The notes: generated by a model from the sequence alone, not told the origin. A DNA stretch of 26,043 nucleotides from an uncultured Oscillospiraceae bacterium (GCA_934446465.1 CAKSEF010000022.1:1-26043), one strand, 5' to 3'; positions 15,142 through 23,683 are shown, counted from the stretch's first letter. Numbers and translations are program-made.

Positions 15142-15549
15142 TTATTTTCTTTTCGGATTTACTATGTCGCGCCAGTCCATATCACCGCGTTCAAGCCCGT
15201 GAATAAGAACCTCCGCCGTTGCGATATTCGTCGCCACGGGTACGTTATGAACATCGCACAGGCGCAAAAGCGAGAGCATCTCCGGCTCATGGGGCATTAC
15301 GGTCAGCGGGTCGCGGAAGAAAAGCATCATGTCTATTTCGTTATATGCGATTCGCGCGCCTATCTGCTGGTCTCCGCCCTGAGCCCCCGCGAGAAATCTC
15401 CTCACCTTGAGTCCCGTAGCTTCGGCAACGAGCTTTGCGGTCGTTCCCGTTCCGCAGAGCGAGTGCTTTCCGAGAACACCCTTGTACGCTATGCAGAACT
15501 GCACCATCAATTCCTTTTTCTTATCGTGAGCAATAAGAGCTATATTCAT
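15142..15549 (-). CDS. mgsA: Methylglyoxal synthase
   Basis: A 135-residue enzyme that converts dihydroxyacetone phosphate to methylglyoxal and phosphate, a glycolytic bypass used under phosphate limitation. The family pattern is complete: MNIALIAHDKKKELM, CGTGTTAKLV (phosphate-binding), SGPLGGDQQ-like LAGAQGGDQQIGARIAYNEIDMMLFFRDPL, and HEPEMLSLLRLCDVHNVPVATNIATAE. The Asp in GGDQQ is the expected catalytic base. I chose the ATG at 15549, 7 nt after GGAG, over an adjacent GTG. It is the last gene of the division and wall cluster, 16 bp after minD; mgsA at this position is common in Clostridia. Confidence 0.94.
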   Translation of the reverse strand: MNIALIAHDKKKELMVQFCIAYKGVLGKHSLCGTGTTAKLVAEATGLKVRRFLAGAQGGDQQIGARIAYNEIDMMLFFRDPLTVMPHEPEMLSLLRLCDVHNVPVATNIATAEVLIHGLERGDMDWRDIVNPKRK

Positions 15550-15565
15550 CACGTTTCTCCGTTCC

Positions 15566-16324
15566 TTATATTTTCCTCGAAATCTTCAAAAGCGGTACGT
15601 TCTCCCCGCATATTCTCCGCGCGATGTTCCTGTACGCCTTGGCGGCAGGCGAGCGCAGATTCGTAAACAGGAGCTTTCCGCAGTTTGCCGCGGCAATTAC
15701 GTTCTTATCCTCCGGCACTATCCCGATTAACTGCGTATTTGTTCTGTCTATCGCTTCGTCGATATTCGCCGTTTCAAACCTGCGCATGAGCGACGGGCGC
15801 ACGCGGTTTACGACAAGGCGTATGTCGCTTATTCCGCGGGATTTAAGCGCAAAGCGCGTAAGCTGTGCATCGCGCAGACTCACCGTATCGGGCGTCGCGA
15901 CAAGTATCGCCGAATCCGCTGCCGCGGCTGCGAGCTTAAACCCGAAATCGAGCCCCGCGGGGCAGTCGATTATAACAAAATCACAAAGCTTTTTCATCTC
16001 CGAAACGAGCTCCGCCATTTCGTCCACCGTTGTATCCCGCCCCGCAAATTCGCCGAGCGGCGCGGACAGGAGCTTTAAATTGTCAATCAGCGGATGCTGT
16101 AATAGCGCGCGGGAAAGCTCGGCATTTCCCGATATAACGTCGCTGAAGTCGAACAGTGCGGCGTCCGAAACGCCGAGTACGATGTCCATATTGCGGAGTC
16201 CGACGTCCGCGTCAAGCACTATCACCTGTTTTCCGAGCGCGGCAAGCGTACAGGCAATTCCAGAAGCGACGGACGTTTTCCCCGTTCCGCCTTTTCCCGA
16301 AGCCACACATATTGCTTTTGCCAT
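15566..16324 (-). CDS. minD: Septum-site-determining ATPase MinD
   Basis: This 252-residue ParA/MinD-family ATPase normally binds the membrane as an ATP dimer and recruits MinC to block FtsZ assembly away from mid-cell. It has the deviant Walker A motif GKGGTGKT (Lys11 and Lys16), switch I LDADVGLRNMDIVLG with Asp40, and switch II IIDCPAGLD (118-126). These favour MinD over chromosome-partition ParA. The C-terminal end RRICGENVPLLKISRKI could be the amphipathic membrane-targeting helix, though it is less clear than the usual FLKRLF type. Neither minC nor minE adjoins it, which is unusual. A promoter lies in the 49-bp gap after mrdA, and GAGG precedes the ATG. Confidence 0.88.
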   Translation of the reverse strand: MAKAICVASGKGGTGKTSVASGIACTLAALGKQVIVLDADVGLRNMDIVLGVSDAALFDFSDVISGNAELSRALLQHPLIDNLKLLSAPLGEFAGRDTTVDEMAELVSEMKKLCDFVIIDCPAGLDFGFKLAAAAADSAILVATPDTVSLRDAQLTRFALKSRGISDIRLVVNRVRPSLMRRFETANIDEAIDRTNTQLIGIVPEDKNVIAAANCGKLLFTNLRSPAAKAYRNIARRICGENVPLLKISRKI

Positions 16325-16344
16325 ACACTCACCTCTTTACGTTT

Positions 16345-16373
16345 ATTATATATTATGAAGCTCAATTTGTAAA
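16345..16373 (-). promoter_or_regulatory. Internal promoter for minD-mgsA
   Basis: On the minus strand TTTACA (16368-16373) and a perfect TATAAT (16345-16350) are spaced by 17 bp, directly after the mrdA stop codon. There is no terminator, so minD and mgsA can be transcribed both from here and by read-through. Confidence 0.68.
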
Positions 16374-18434
16374 CTACGAAAGAATAACTCCCTCGCTTGT
16401 TCTCCCCGCGTTTTCAAAATTTGACGCGAAGTATGCGTCAAACACATCACGCGCAACGGACGGTATGCGGCTTCCCTGTCCGCCGTTTTCAACCATGACT
16501 GCGACCGCAATCTCGGGGTCTTCGACAGGAGCGAACGCGACGTAAACCGCGTGCGAACCGCCGGGCGCCTGAGCCGAACCCGTCTTTCCGCCGACCGATA
16601 TCGGATAGCTTCCGAACACCGCATACGACGTTCCCCCGCTCTCCTGCGCGCCTGCGTGCAGTCCCTCTATTATTGCGTTATATACATCGTCGGGCATGTC
16701 CACCTTTCCGGAAACCTCGCATTTTTCCGACAGTATTTCTTCGTTTGTGTCGGGTTCGCGCACGCTCTTTAAAAGGTGGGACTTATACCTCACACCGCGG
16801 TTTACGAGCTGTGCCACATAGTTTGCAAGCTGGAGCGGAGTTACCATTGTATCCGACTGCCCTATCGCGGCGGAGAGCGTCTCGCCCGGGTACCAGACCT
16901 TGCCCTTTTCCTCGCGGTATTCACGGCTTGCGACAATGCCCCTTACCTCGCCGTCAATCTCAATGCCCTCTTTTTCGCCGAGTCCGAATGCGCGCGCCGT
17001 ACTCGCTATAAGGTCGATTCCCGTTCGACGTCCGACATCGTAGAAAAAATAGTTGCAGGAGACCTTTATCGCCTCCGAAACGTTTATTTTTCCGTGTGTC
17101 TTGCCGTACTGCCTGAATATATCGCACATCGGCGTTACGCTCGGCGCATAGTACATATATTTTCCCTTTGTGAGCATGGTCTCCTTCGGCGTGATAATGC
17201 CGTTTTTCAAGGCGGCATACGCCGTTATCATTTTGAAGGTGGAGCCCGGCGGGTATGTTCCGCTTATTGCCCTGTTAAACAGCGGAAGAAGCGGGTCGCT
17301 TGACAGCTCCTTATATTTTTTAGAATACTGTGTTATGTCAAATGTCGGGTATGACGCACAGGCGAGAAGCCCGCCCGTTTTTACCTCCACGGCAACGAGA
17401 GCCGCGCCCTTGGCGTTTATTCCGCCGCGCCTTTGGTTTCCCTCACGGCGGAGCTTCGGAACTATCTCCGTAAGCGCCTTTTCCGCCGCCTCCTGAACTT
17501 TTAAGTCTATTGTCAGGTAGCAGTTTTTCCCGACTGTCGGCGCGTCCTCATAGAGAACGGTCGTCGTCTTTCCCGATGATGTGGTTTCCGTTGTGCGCGA
17601 ACCGTCAACTCCGCGCAGATAATTCTCATACGCTTTTTCTATGCCTTCCTTGCCCACAAGGTCGGTCATTTTATAGCCTTTTTCCTTGTAGCCTGCGTAT
17701 TCTTCCTTATAGATAATGCCCACACGTCCCAAAATATGCGCCGCGGCCGATGTTTTGTATTCGCGTATCGGCTCAACGCTTATCATAGCGCCGGGGAGGT
17801 TTCGGCTGTGTTCCTTTATGCGTGTTACAAGCGTGCGGTCGGCGTCGTGGGCGAACGTGTACGGAGTGGACTTTGAAAAACCGCAGAGTTCCATATCAAA
17901 GAGCACGCCGACGACCTTGACGAGCATCGTCTTGTCCTCGATTTTTACGTCATAGCGTTCGGCAAGAAGCTCAACGAGCTTCTCCGCCGAGGGGTTTTCG
18001 TCCCATTTGCGCTTTTTGACGAACTCGGCAATGTCATTTTCGGCGAGATAGCCTTCTTTTGCGCCGTAAATATAGGCGTAGGGATAGGTCTTGCTGACGG
18101 GGAATGTGTCCGTATATTCCTGCCCCGCCGCTTCGCACAGGGATATGAGCGTCGAGAGCACCTCGCCGCGTTTTTCCTTATCCCACGTCGTTGCGTCAAA
18201 GACGACCGAGAAGCTCATTCTGTTCGTAACGAGCGGACGCCCAAAGCGGTCGGAGATTTCCCCGCGCGGGGCGGTTATGGTCTCCGTTCGGGATATGCGC
18301 TTGGTCGCGCGTTCGAGATATTCCGCGCCGTGGACGATATTGAGGCTGTAAAGTCTGCCCACGAATATGAGTGCGGCAATAATCGCTATTACCGCAAGCG
18401 TCCATGTACGCTTAACAAAGTCGTGCCTGCCCAA
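16374..18434 (-). CDS. mrdA: Penicillin-binding protein 2, elongasome transpeptidase
   Basis: A class B penicillin-binding protein of 686 residues that cross-links peptidoglycan during side-wall growth with MreC, MreD and RodA. It has a single N-terminal membrane helix (about 12-31), then the dimerisation/pedestal domain beginning RTETITAPRGEISDRFGRPLVTN. The transpeptidase domain carries all three active-site motifs: S398-T-F-K401 (PPGSTFKMITAYAAL), S459-C-N461 (VSCNYFFYDVG) and K617-T-G619 (GGKTGSAQ). The SCN form of the second motif differs from the more common SSN. Length is slightly above the usual ~620-650 because of a longer N-terminal domain. It starts 21 bp after mreD. No rodA neighbour is seen. 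Confidence 0.92.
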   Translation of the reverse strand: MGRHDFVKRTWTLAVIAIIAALIFVGRLYSLNIVHGAEYLERATKRISRTETITAPRGEISDRFGRPLVTNRMSFSVVFDATTWDKEKRGEVLSTLISLCEAAGQEYTDTFPVSKTYPYAYIYGAKEGYLAENDIAEFVKKRKWDENPSAEKLVELLAERYDVKIEDKTMLVKVVGVLFDMELCGFSKSTPYTFAHDADRTLVTRIKEHSRNLPGAMISVEPIREYKTSAAAHILGRVGIIYKEEYAGYKEKGYKMTDLVGKEGIEKAYENYLRGVDGSRTTETTSSGKTTTVLYEDAPTVGKNCYLTIDLKVQEAAEKALTEIVPKLRREGNQRRGGINAKGAALVAVEVKTGGLLACASYPTFDITQYSKKYKELSSDPLLPLFNRAISGTYPPGSTFKMITAYAALKNGIITPKETMLTKGKYMYYAPSVTPMCDIFRQYGKTHGKINVSEAIKVSCNYFFYDVGRRTGIDLIASTARAFGLGEKEGIEIDGEVRGIVASREYREEKGKVWYPGETLSAAIGQSDTMVTPLQLANYVAQLVNRGVRYKSHLLKSVREPDTNEEILSEKCEVSGKVDMPDDVYNAIIEGLHAGAQESGGTSYAVFGSYPISVGGKTGSAQAPGGSHAVYVAFAPVEDPEIAVAVMVENGGQGSRIPSVARDVFDAYFASNFENAGRTSEGVILS

Positions 18435-18455
18435 TTACCGCCGCCTCCTTCCGTG

Positions 18456-18974
18456 TCAGTCATCAAGATTTTCAAAGCTTTTCGCGCATTTCTTAATTAT
18501 GGCATAGAGAAACGGCGTAAAGAATATGCTTGCAAGTATCTCCCCCGGTATTTCACGGAGCAGTGCCGTCATGGAGAGGTTTCCTCCGCCTATTGTCATC
18601 GCCGCGCAAAGCACGGTATTTAGAAGCACCGTCAAAACTATCCAGTCAATCAGCGACATAAAATAGCTTCTCCAATACATTACCTTGTTCATAAAGCAGA
18701 TGACGAGTGCGAGAATCGGGAGCATGAACGTATAAAACCCGTTATGCCCGCCGTACATCATGTCGCACAGAAATCCACCGACGAACCCCGCTTCCACGCC
18801 TGTCTGCATCCCCTCGATAAGCGCGATGCACGATACGATAAACGGAATGAGAGACGGAGAGCACGAGAACACGCGTATCCCCGAGAAAAGCGTCGTCTGA
18901 AGAATGATTGATACGAGCATCACTGCCGTATAACTAATCCACTTATACAGTTTTCGGCGGCCGTCCTCCGTCAT
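18456..18974 (-). CDS. mreD: Rod-shape-determining membrane protein MreD
   Basis: A 172-residue protein with five to six membrane helices, beginning with a short cytoplasmic basic stretch and then WISYTAVMLVSIILQTTLFSGIRVF. The segment GFVGGFLCDMMYGGHNGFYTFMLPILALV is the typical MreD region (GxxxGLxxDxxxG). MreD is a scaffold of the elongation complex with MreC and PBP2. Position between mreC and mrdA supports the call more than sequence conservation, which is low in this family. I chose the ATG at 18974, six bases after AGGGGTG. An in-frame GTG at 18983 lies inside that ribosome site. Confidence 0.86.
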   Translation of the reverse strand: MTEDGRRKLYKWISYTAVMLVSIILQTTLFSGIRVFSCSPSLIPFIVSCIALIEGMQTGVEAGFVGGFLCDMMYGGHNGFYTFMLPILALVICFMNKVMYWRSYFMSLIDWIVLTVLLNTVLCAAMTIGGGNLSMTALLREIPGEILASIFFTPFLYAIIKKCAKSFENLDD

Positions 18975-18985
18975 TGCGTTCACCC

Positions 18986-19825
18986 CTATTCGGCGTTTGT
19001 AAAAGATTTAATTACTATTACGTGGTTTACCCTGTCAAAATCCACCGCGGGTTTTATGACCGCGTATTTTGATATGGCGTGGGTCTCGGTTTTTACCTCC
19101 TCGACCGTCCCGATGACTATCCCCTTCGGGAACAGACCGCCGACGCCCGAGGTCTCGATAACGTCGCCCTTTAGAACCTTCGTGTCGCGCGGGAGATATG
19201 AAAGCCGTAAAAAGCCCTCGGTCATGAGCTCAAAATCGCCCTCCGCGCTTGCAACGTCGCGCGTGCGCGAGGCTATTGCCGACGCCTCCATAGTCGTATC
19301 CGTAACCGACGTAACGGTTGCCCATGTAGGCCCTACCTCACTTACGAATCCGACCATTCCCTCGGCGGTTATCACGCAGTTATCGACCTTTATTCCCGAA
19401 GCCGATCCTTTGTTTATCGTAAAGGACGACGACCAGTTATCCGAGTTCTTTGCAACTACCTCGCACGACTCAAAATCATATGACGCATTTTTTTCTTTCA
19501 TTCCGAGCGCGGTTTTCAGCGTGCGGTTTTCAAGTGCGGCGGCTTCGTTCTTCCGAACCTTATCCTCCGATATGGCGAGCTTGCGCTTCAGCTCTTCGTT
19601 TTCCGCGAGAACCTCGTCGTATCTTGTGAACTTGTCCTTCCAATCCCCGAAATAGTCCGAGACTGACGACACCGCACCGCGTATCGGCTCGGTAATCACG
19701 TTGGCTACCGCGCTTATCGGCGAGATGTTCCCGCTCGACACGGCGGACAGAATCATAATTAAAAGCGAGACAAGAACGGCGGTGAGAATAACAATTATCG
19801 TGCGCCTTGAAAAAAAGTCGTTCAT
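18986..19825 (-). CDS. mreC: Rod-shape-determining protein MreC
   Basis: A 279-residue bitopic protein. There is one membrane helix at about 9-31 (TIIVILTAVLVSLLIMILSAV), a coiled-coil at about 65-105 (VLAENEELKRKLAISEDKVRKNEAAALENRTLK), then a two-lobed beta domain with GSASGIKVDNCVITAEGMVGFVSEVGPTWATVTSVTD and SGVGGLFPKGIVIGTVEEV, the family signature. It organises the elongation machinery outside the membrane. The ATG overlaps the maf stop as ATGA, and mreD follows after 11 bp. mreB, the usual upstream partner, is absent from this locus. Confidence 0.94.
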   Translation of the reverse strand: MNDFFSRRTIIVILTAVLVSLLIMILSAVSSGNISPISAVANVITEPIRGAVSSVSDYFGDWKDKFTRYDEVLAENEELKRKLAISEDKVRKNEAAALENRTLKTALGMKEKNASYDFESCEVVAKNSDNWSSSFTINKGSASGIKVDNCVITAEGMVGFVSEVGPTWATVTSVTDTTMEASAIASRTRDVASAEGDFELMTEGFLRLSYLPRDTKVLKGDVIETSGVGGLFPKGIVIGTVEEVKTETHAISKYAVIKPAVDFDRVNHVIVIKSFTNAE

Positions 19826-20379
19826 TCTTTTTCCTCCCCGCTCAGAATTTCATATACACGCTTCATCGGAAGCCCGATTACGTTGAAATAGTCTCCGTTT
19901 ACGGCGGAAGCGAACTTCCCCGCTCCGCCCTGTATGCCGTATGCGCCCGCCTTGTCAAGCGGTTCGCCCGTTTTTATATATGCGGTAATCTCCTCGTCGG
20001 AGAGCTCTCTGAACACTACCTCCGTGCGGACAAAATCGCACACGGTTTTCTTCCTCCCGATAACGCACACGCCCGTAAAAACCTCGTGTGCACGGCCGGA
20101 CAGCGATTTGAGCATACGGAATGCGTCCGCCTCGGAGCGCGGTTTTCCGAGAACCCTGCCGCCGAGCGCGACGACCGTATCTGCGGACAGAATAACATCG
20201 CCCGCATGGCGCGGTGAGACCTCCTCCGCCTTTGCACGCGCAAGGCGCATGACATATTCCGAAATTTCTCCGCCCGTGAAACTCTCTTCCCCGTTCTGCG
20301 CCGTATCGGTCTCAAAGTTTTCGGCAATGAGAGAGAGAAGCTCGCGCCTGCGCGGGGATTTTGAAGCTAAAACCAGCAT
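19822..20379 (-). CDS. maf: Maf-type nucleoside triphosphate pyrophosphatase
   Basis: This 185-residue enzyme hydrolyses dTTP, UTP and some modified nucleotides to monophosphates; Maf homologues also inhibit septation in Bacillus. Motifs are the N-terminal LASKSPRRRELLSLI, ARAKAEEVSPRHAGDVILSADTVVALGGRVLGKPR with the catalytic Asp of SADTVV, and EPLDKAGAYGIQGGAGKFASAVNGDYFNVIGLPM. All key segments are intact. It lies 6 bp after dut and overlaps mreC by 4 bp. The maf-mreBCD link is common in Firmicutes. Confidence 0.94.
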   Translation of the reverse strand: MLVLASKSPRRRELLSLIAENFETDTAQNGEESFTGGEISEYVMRLARAKAEEVSPRHAGDVILSADTVVALGGRVLGKPRSEADAFRMLKSLSGRAHEVFTGVCVIGRKKTVCDFVRTEVVFRELSDEEITAYIKTGEPLDKAGAYGIQGGAGKFASAVNGDYFNVIGLPMKRVYEILSGEEKE

Positions 20380-20385
20380 AAAAAC

Positions 20386-20829
20386 CTACTTCTTTCCCGT
20401 CGAGCCGAACCCGCCCGCTCCGCGTGCGGACTCGTCAAGCTCATCGCATACGCAGATTTCCGGCGTAAATACGGGCATAAGGAGAAGCTGTGCTATTCTC
20501 TCGCCCGGCTCTATCGCATAATCCTCATCGGACAGGTTTACAAGCCCGACGCATATTTCACCGCGGTAGTCGCTGTCTATTATCCCGACTCCGTTTGAGA
20601 GGGATATGCCGTGCTTTACGGCAAGCCCGCTCCGCGCACAGACGACGGCAACGTACCCGCTGTCCTCAAGCGCAATCGCAAATCCGGACGGTATCAGCGT
20701 CCGTGCGCCCGCTTTCAATGTAACAGGTTTTTCAATACAGGCGCGTATGTCATATCCCGCGCTCCCCGAAGTTGCGCGCACAGGTGCCTGCGCGCCGTTT
20801 CGCACGAGCTTGATTTTCAGCTTTTCCAT
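20386..20829 (-). CDS. dut: Deoxyuridine 5'-triphosphate nucleotidohydrolase (dUTPase)
   Basis: The trimeric dUTPase, 147 residues, breaks dUTP to dUMP and pyrophosphate, keeping uracil out of DNA and feeding thymidylate synthesis. All five family motifs are present: SAGYDIRA, CARSGLAVKHGISL, GIIDSDYRGEI with the catalytic Asp, PGERIAQLLL, and the C-terminal RGAGGFGSTG. Its ATG overlaps the U32 stop codon by one base (TAATG), and maf follows after 6 bp. Together with Maf it forms a nucleotide-cleaning pair inside the division cluster. Confidence 0.96.
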   Translation of the reverse strand: MEKLKIKLVRNGAQAPVRATSGSAGYDIRACIEKPVTLKAGARTLIPSGFAIALEDSGYVAVVCARSGLAVKHGISLSNGVGIIDSDYRGEICVGLVNLSDEDYAIEPGERIAQLLLMPVFTPEICVCDELDESARGAGGFGSTGKK

Positions 20830-22913
20830 TATTCAACACCTCTGTAATAGAGTCCGCGCGTGTAGGACGCGGGCATATAGTCGGATTTTCCCGAGTATAC
20901 GTCAATCACGCTTAAGACCTCGCCCGCGTTTTCCGTTGTGAATGCGAGGCGGACGGACGCAAGTCCCAATTTTTCGTAGTCCTTTTTCTTGTCGGCAAGG
21001 AAAATCTTCTGCGAGTTCAGTAGCGTGTTCCTGTGTGCAAATTCACGCACGAGCGGGAACTGCGCGCCCGTCCTGTCCGTCAGAAAACGGCTGCTTCCGC
21101 ACACGCACGAGCCGACCTGCGCCGATATGACGCAGTTTTCAAATATCATGAGCGGAAGGCGTCCGTAAGCGATTATTTCGGTATCTATAATTTTTGAAAT
21201 ATCGCGTATCTGCGGGAAAGTAAGCTCTGGCGAGAGCAGTGCGGACTTTGCCCCCGCACGGCGTATCTCACGGAGCGAATGTGAGTTATATATGTTCGTT
21301 CCGAAGTCGGCGCGAATCTCAAATCCCGCATTTTCCGCAAGCTTAAACAGTCCGATATTTCCGACAGACGCTTCCGTTACTCCGAGTTTCTTTGCCGTCT
21401 CAATATATTTAAGAAGCTCTTTCTCCTCACGCTTCCAGACTATCCGCGGAAGCGCCGTGCAGACGCGCACGGACTTCATTATCTCCGCAAGCCTCGGAGC
21501 GTTTTCCTCGGTAAACTCCGCCGCGGGGATATAGAGAAGCTCAATGTCCCGCGTGAGGGATTCGTCGCTTATCTGGGAAATCTTCGTTACCGACACGGTT
21601 GTTTCCGGCTTTTCTTTTCGGTTTACGAGCTTAAAGCCGACATTGAATCTGCCCTCGCGCCTTTCCTTTTTGTTCGGCGAAAGCTTATCGAGACATTCGC
21701 GTCTCATTGCGTTTATTGCGGACAGCGGGAGCGACAGCCCCTGCCCGACGCTTACGTTTACATTTCCTGCCGAGAACCCGCTTCCGCCCGTTTTTTTGAG
21801 CTGGACGGCGACCGCATCCTCCGTAATCGCGACGCTGCGCGCCGTTTCGGGAACAGGGCCCTGTGCAAGCGCGCGTTCGCCGTTGTCGGCGCATCCTGCG
21901 AGAATTGCGGGACGGCCTTTTTCAATGACGCAGAAGAAATCTACGTTCCGCGGGCGTTCGGGGACGTTCTCGTATGTTTTTCGCGCTTTTTCAAACAGTT
22001 CATCGGGAGCTTTTATATTTTCGGCGCGTATGCCGAACATTCCGCGCCCGAGCTTTTCTGTATAGTATCCGTCCGTGAACCCGTCGCGCGAAAAGACGCG
22101 TTCGAGGATTTTCTTCTCGCTTTCGGTTGCACATCTGCCCTCGCGGAGGATTTTTGAATATATCCCCGTAACTGCGGCGACGTACTCGGCGCGTTTCATG
22201 CGTCCCTCTATTTTCAGAGACGCAACGCCCATCTCCGAAAGCTCGCAGATATAGTCCGCAAGACACAAATCGCGAAGCGACAGCGGATATGACGAGCCCT
22301 GACCGCCCACTTTGTACTGCATGCGGCACGGCTGGGCGCAGAGTCCGCGGTTTCCGCTTCTCCGCCCGATTACGGCAGAAAACAGGCACTGCCCCGAATA
22401 GCACATACAGAGCGCGCCGTGGACGAACACTTCAAGCTCAATGGGTGAGTTTTTGCATATATATGATATTTCAGCGCGCGAAAGCTCGCGCGCAAGAACG
22501 GCGCGCGTAAATCCGAGCGACGCAAGGTATCTGACGCCCTCAAGGTTATACACGCTCATCTGAGTGGAGCCGTGGAGCGGTACGTCGGGGATAACCTCGT
22601 GCATCATCTTTGCCGCGCCGAGGTCGGCCGTGATAATTGCGTCCGCGCCCGAGCGTGATATTATGCGCGCGGTTTCCTCCGCGTCTCTCATCTCGCGGTC
22701 GGAAACGAGGGTATTGAGCGTAACATAAACGCGGACTCCGCGCTTATGCGCGAAGTCTACCGCCGAAAAAAGCTCCTTCTCGGAAAAGTTCTTTGCAAGA
22801 CGGCGCGCGTTAAAGTCCCCGAACCCGAGATAGACCGCGTCCGCGCCGTTTGCAACGGCGGCGTAAAGCGATTCCATGCTCCCCGCCGGAGCTAAAATTT
22901 CCGCACGTTTCAT
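20829..22913 (-). CDS. Peptidase U32 family protein (RlhA/YhbU-like)
   Basis: A 694-residue cytoplasmic protein. Residues 1-~290 form the TIM-barrel of the U32 family (AEILAPAGSMESLYAAVANGADAVYLG, FNARRLAKNFS, FVHGALCMCYSGQCLFSAVIG). A cysteine cluster at 169, 171, 176, 192 and 196 is of the kind that binds an iron-sulfur cluster. Long members of the family include RlhA, which hydroxylates 23S rRNA C2501, and other members take part in prephenate-dependent RNA or cofactor modification; proteolysis is doubtful for most. A second barrel-like half spans ~400-690. It is coupled to zapA upstream (TAATG) and dut downstream (TAATG). The zapA-U32 pair is a frequent Clostridial arrangement. Confidence 0.88.
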   Translation of the reverse strand: MKRAEILAPAGSMESLYAAVANGADAVYLGFGDFNARRLAKNFSEKELFSAVDFAHKRGVRVYVTLNTLVSDREMRDAEETARIISRSGADAIITADLGAAKMMHEVIPDVPLHGSTQMSVYNLEGVRYLASLGFTRAVLARELSRAEISYICKNSPIELEVFVHGALCMCYSGQCLFSAVIGRRSGNRGLCAQPCRMQYKVGGQGSSYPLSLRDLCLADYICELSEMGVASLKIEGRMKRAEYVAAVTGIYSKILREGRCATESEKKILERVFSRDGFTDGYYTEKLGRGMFGIRAENIKAPDELFEKARKTYENVPERPRNVDFFCVIEKGRPAILAGCADNGERALAQGPVPETARSVAITEDAVAVQLKKTGGSGFSAGNVNVSVGQGLSLPLSAINAMRRECLDKLSPNKKERREGRFNVGFKLVNRKEKPETTVSVTKISQISDESLTRDIELLYIPAAEFTEENAPRLAEIMKSVRVCTALPRIVWKREEKELLKYIETAKKLGVTEASVGNIGLFKLAENAGFEIRADFGTNIYNSHSLREIRRAGAKSALLSPELTFPQIRDISKIIDTEIIAYGRLPLMIFENCVISAQVGSCVCGSSRFLTDRTGAQFPLVREFAHRNTLLNSQKIFLADKKKDYEKLGLASVRLAFTTENAGEVLSVIDVYSGKSDYMPASYTRGLYYRGVE

Positions 22914-23221
22914 TATTTGCCGTACTTTGAAAGCTCGCGCTTTAATTCCGCAAGCTCGGATTTGAGCTTGCTCTCGTCCTCAAGATAGTCGCGGAGCTGT
23001 GTGCGGAGGTTTTCCGCCGTTTCAAGCGCCTTGTAATACTCATCCGCGACATTTACCGCGGAGAGGAGCGCCGCTTCAATCAGGGAGATATTTCCGCTTT
23101 TTAAGACCTCGTTCACCTTTGCGTCAACGTGCGAGGCAACCTTTCTCGTGTATTCTTCATTCTCGCCGCCGACAAGCCTGAGCTCTGCCCCTGCGATATT
23201 TACAGTTATCACATTTTTCAT
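22913..23221 (-). CDS. zapA: Cell division protein ZapA
   Basis: A 102-residue protein that bundles FtsZ filaments at mid-cell. The N-terminal globular part KNVITVNIAGAELRLVGGENEEYTRKVASHVDAKVNEVL matches the family. Residues ~55-100 form a long coiled-coil (ADEYYKALETAENLRTQLRDYLEDESKLKSELAELKREL) for dimerisation. It is the first gene of the minus-strand cluster. AAGGGG lies 8 nt before the ATG and a promoter is found at 23262-23289. The stop overlaps the U32 start by one base. Confidence 0.92.
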   Translation of the reverse strand: MKNVITVNIAGAELRLVGGENEEYTRKVASHVDAKVNEVLKSGNISLIEAALLSAVNVADEYYKALETAENLRTQLRDYLEDESKLKSELAELKRELSKYGK

Positions 23222-23261
23222 ATCCGATTCCCCTTTTGAATATATTTACCTATACATTATA

Positions 23262-23289
23262 AGTATATCATATCATGCACTGTTTTCAA
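23262..23289 (-). promoter_or_regulatory. Probable promoter of the zapA cluster
   Basis: On the minus strand TTGAAA (23284-23289) and TATACT (23262-23267) are spaced by 16 bp. The region is rich in TATA-like words, so the exact -10 is uncertain (TATGAT at 23268-23273 is an alternative). Confidence 0.55.
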
Positions 23290-23337
23290 ACACAAATTTT
23301 GATTGTTTACAAATTTGCGCAGAAAACAGCGTCTCCA

Positions 23338-23366
23338 TTGACAAACACATTCGCGGGTGATAAAAT
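23338..23366 (+). promoter_or_regulatory. Promoter of tRNA-Arg
   Basis: A perfect TTGACA (23338-23343) and TAAAAT (23361-23366) are spaced by 17 bp. The start is near 23373, about 23 nt before the mature tRNA. Confidence 0.82.
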
Positions 23367-23395
23367 ACTTACGTTGCACCGCGCGGTGCGTATAT

Positions 23396-23472
23396 GTTCC
23401 CGTAGCTCAGCAGGATAGAGCGGCCGCCTCCTAAGCGGCAGGTCGGAGGTTCGAATCCTCTCGGGAATGCCA
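23396..23472 (+). tRNA. tRNA-Arg (anticodon CCU)
   Basis: A complete 77-nt cloverleaf with encoded CCA. The acceptor stem is GTTCCCG with CGGGAAT (one G-U), the D stem GCTC/GAGC, and the anticodon stem GCCGC/GCGGC with loop CTCCTAA, giving anticodon CCU for the AGG codon. The T arm is GGAGG-TTCGAAT-CCTCT. It is the integration site of the accessory island: its 3' part is copied at 25788. A strong terminator follows 8 nt after CCA. Confidence 0.96.
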
Positions 23473-23477
23473 GAATA
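23436..23477 (+). repeat. Direct repeat, left copy (attachment site at the tRNA-Arg 3' end)
   Basis: These 42 bases, from the end of the anticodon stem through the T arm, acceptor and CCA plus 5 nt, occur exactly again at 25788-25829. That is the usual footprint of tyrosine-integrase insertion into a tRNA 3' end. Confidence 0.85.
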
Positions 23478-23596
23478 CATGCCGAAAGTCCCGGACTCAT
23501 CCGGGACTTTCGGCGTTTTTTTGTTAAAATCGGGTACTATCTTAGAGAAAACGGAAAATACATCTCATATGTACTCGACAATTTTTTAATATTACA
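23478..23596 (+). repeat. Diverged flank repeat, left copy
   Basis: This ~119-bp stretch covers the tRNA terminator and the sequence that follows, up to ATATTACA. It matches 25830-25946 at roughly 85% by hand alignment, including the block CATATGTACTCGACA. Conservation outside the hairpin suggests an element end or a once-duplicated chromosomal flank. Confidence 0.75.
23481..23522 (+). terminator. Terminator of tRNA-Arg
   Basis: A 15-bp stem (23481-23495 with 23500-23514) with a 4-nt loop is followed by G and seven T. Confidence 0.92.
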
Positions 23597-23683
23597 TTAT
23601 AATAATAAATGATGCTTCAGATGAATAAAACGCCCTCGGCCGATATTACTGATTCTGCGGCATTGCATTGTTTGAAAGAGGTG

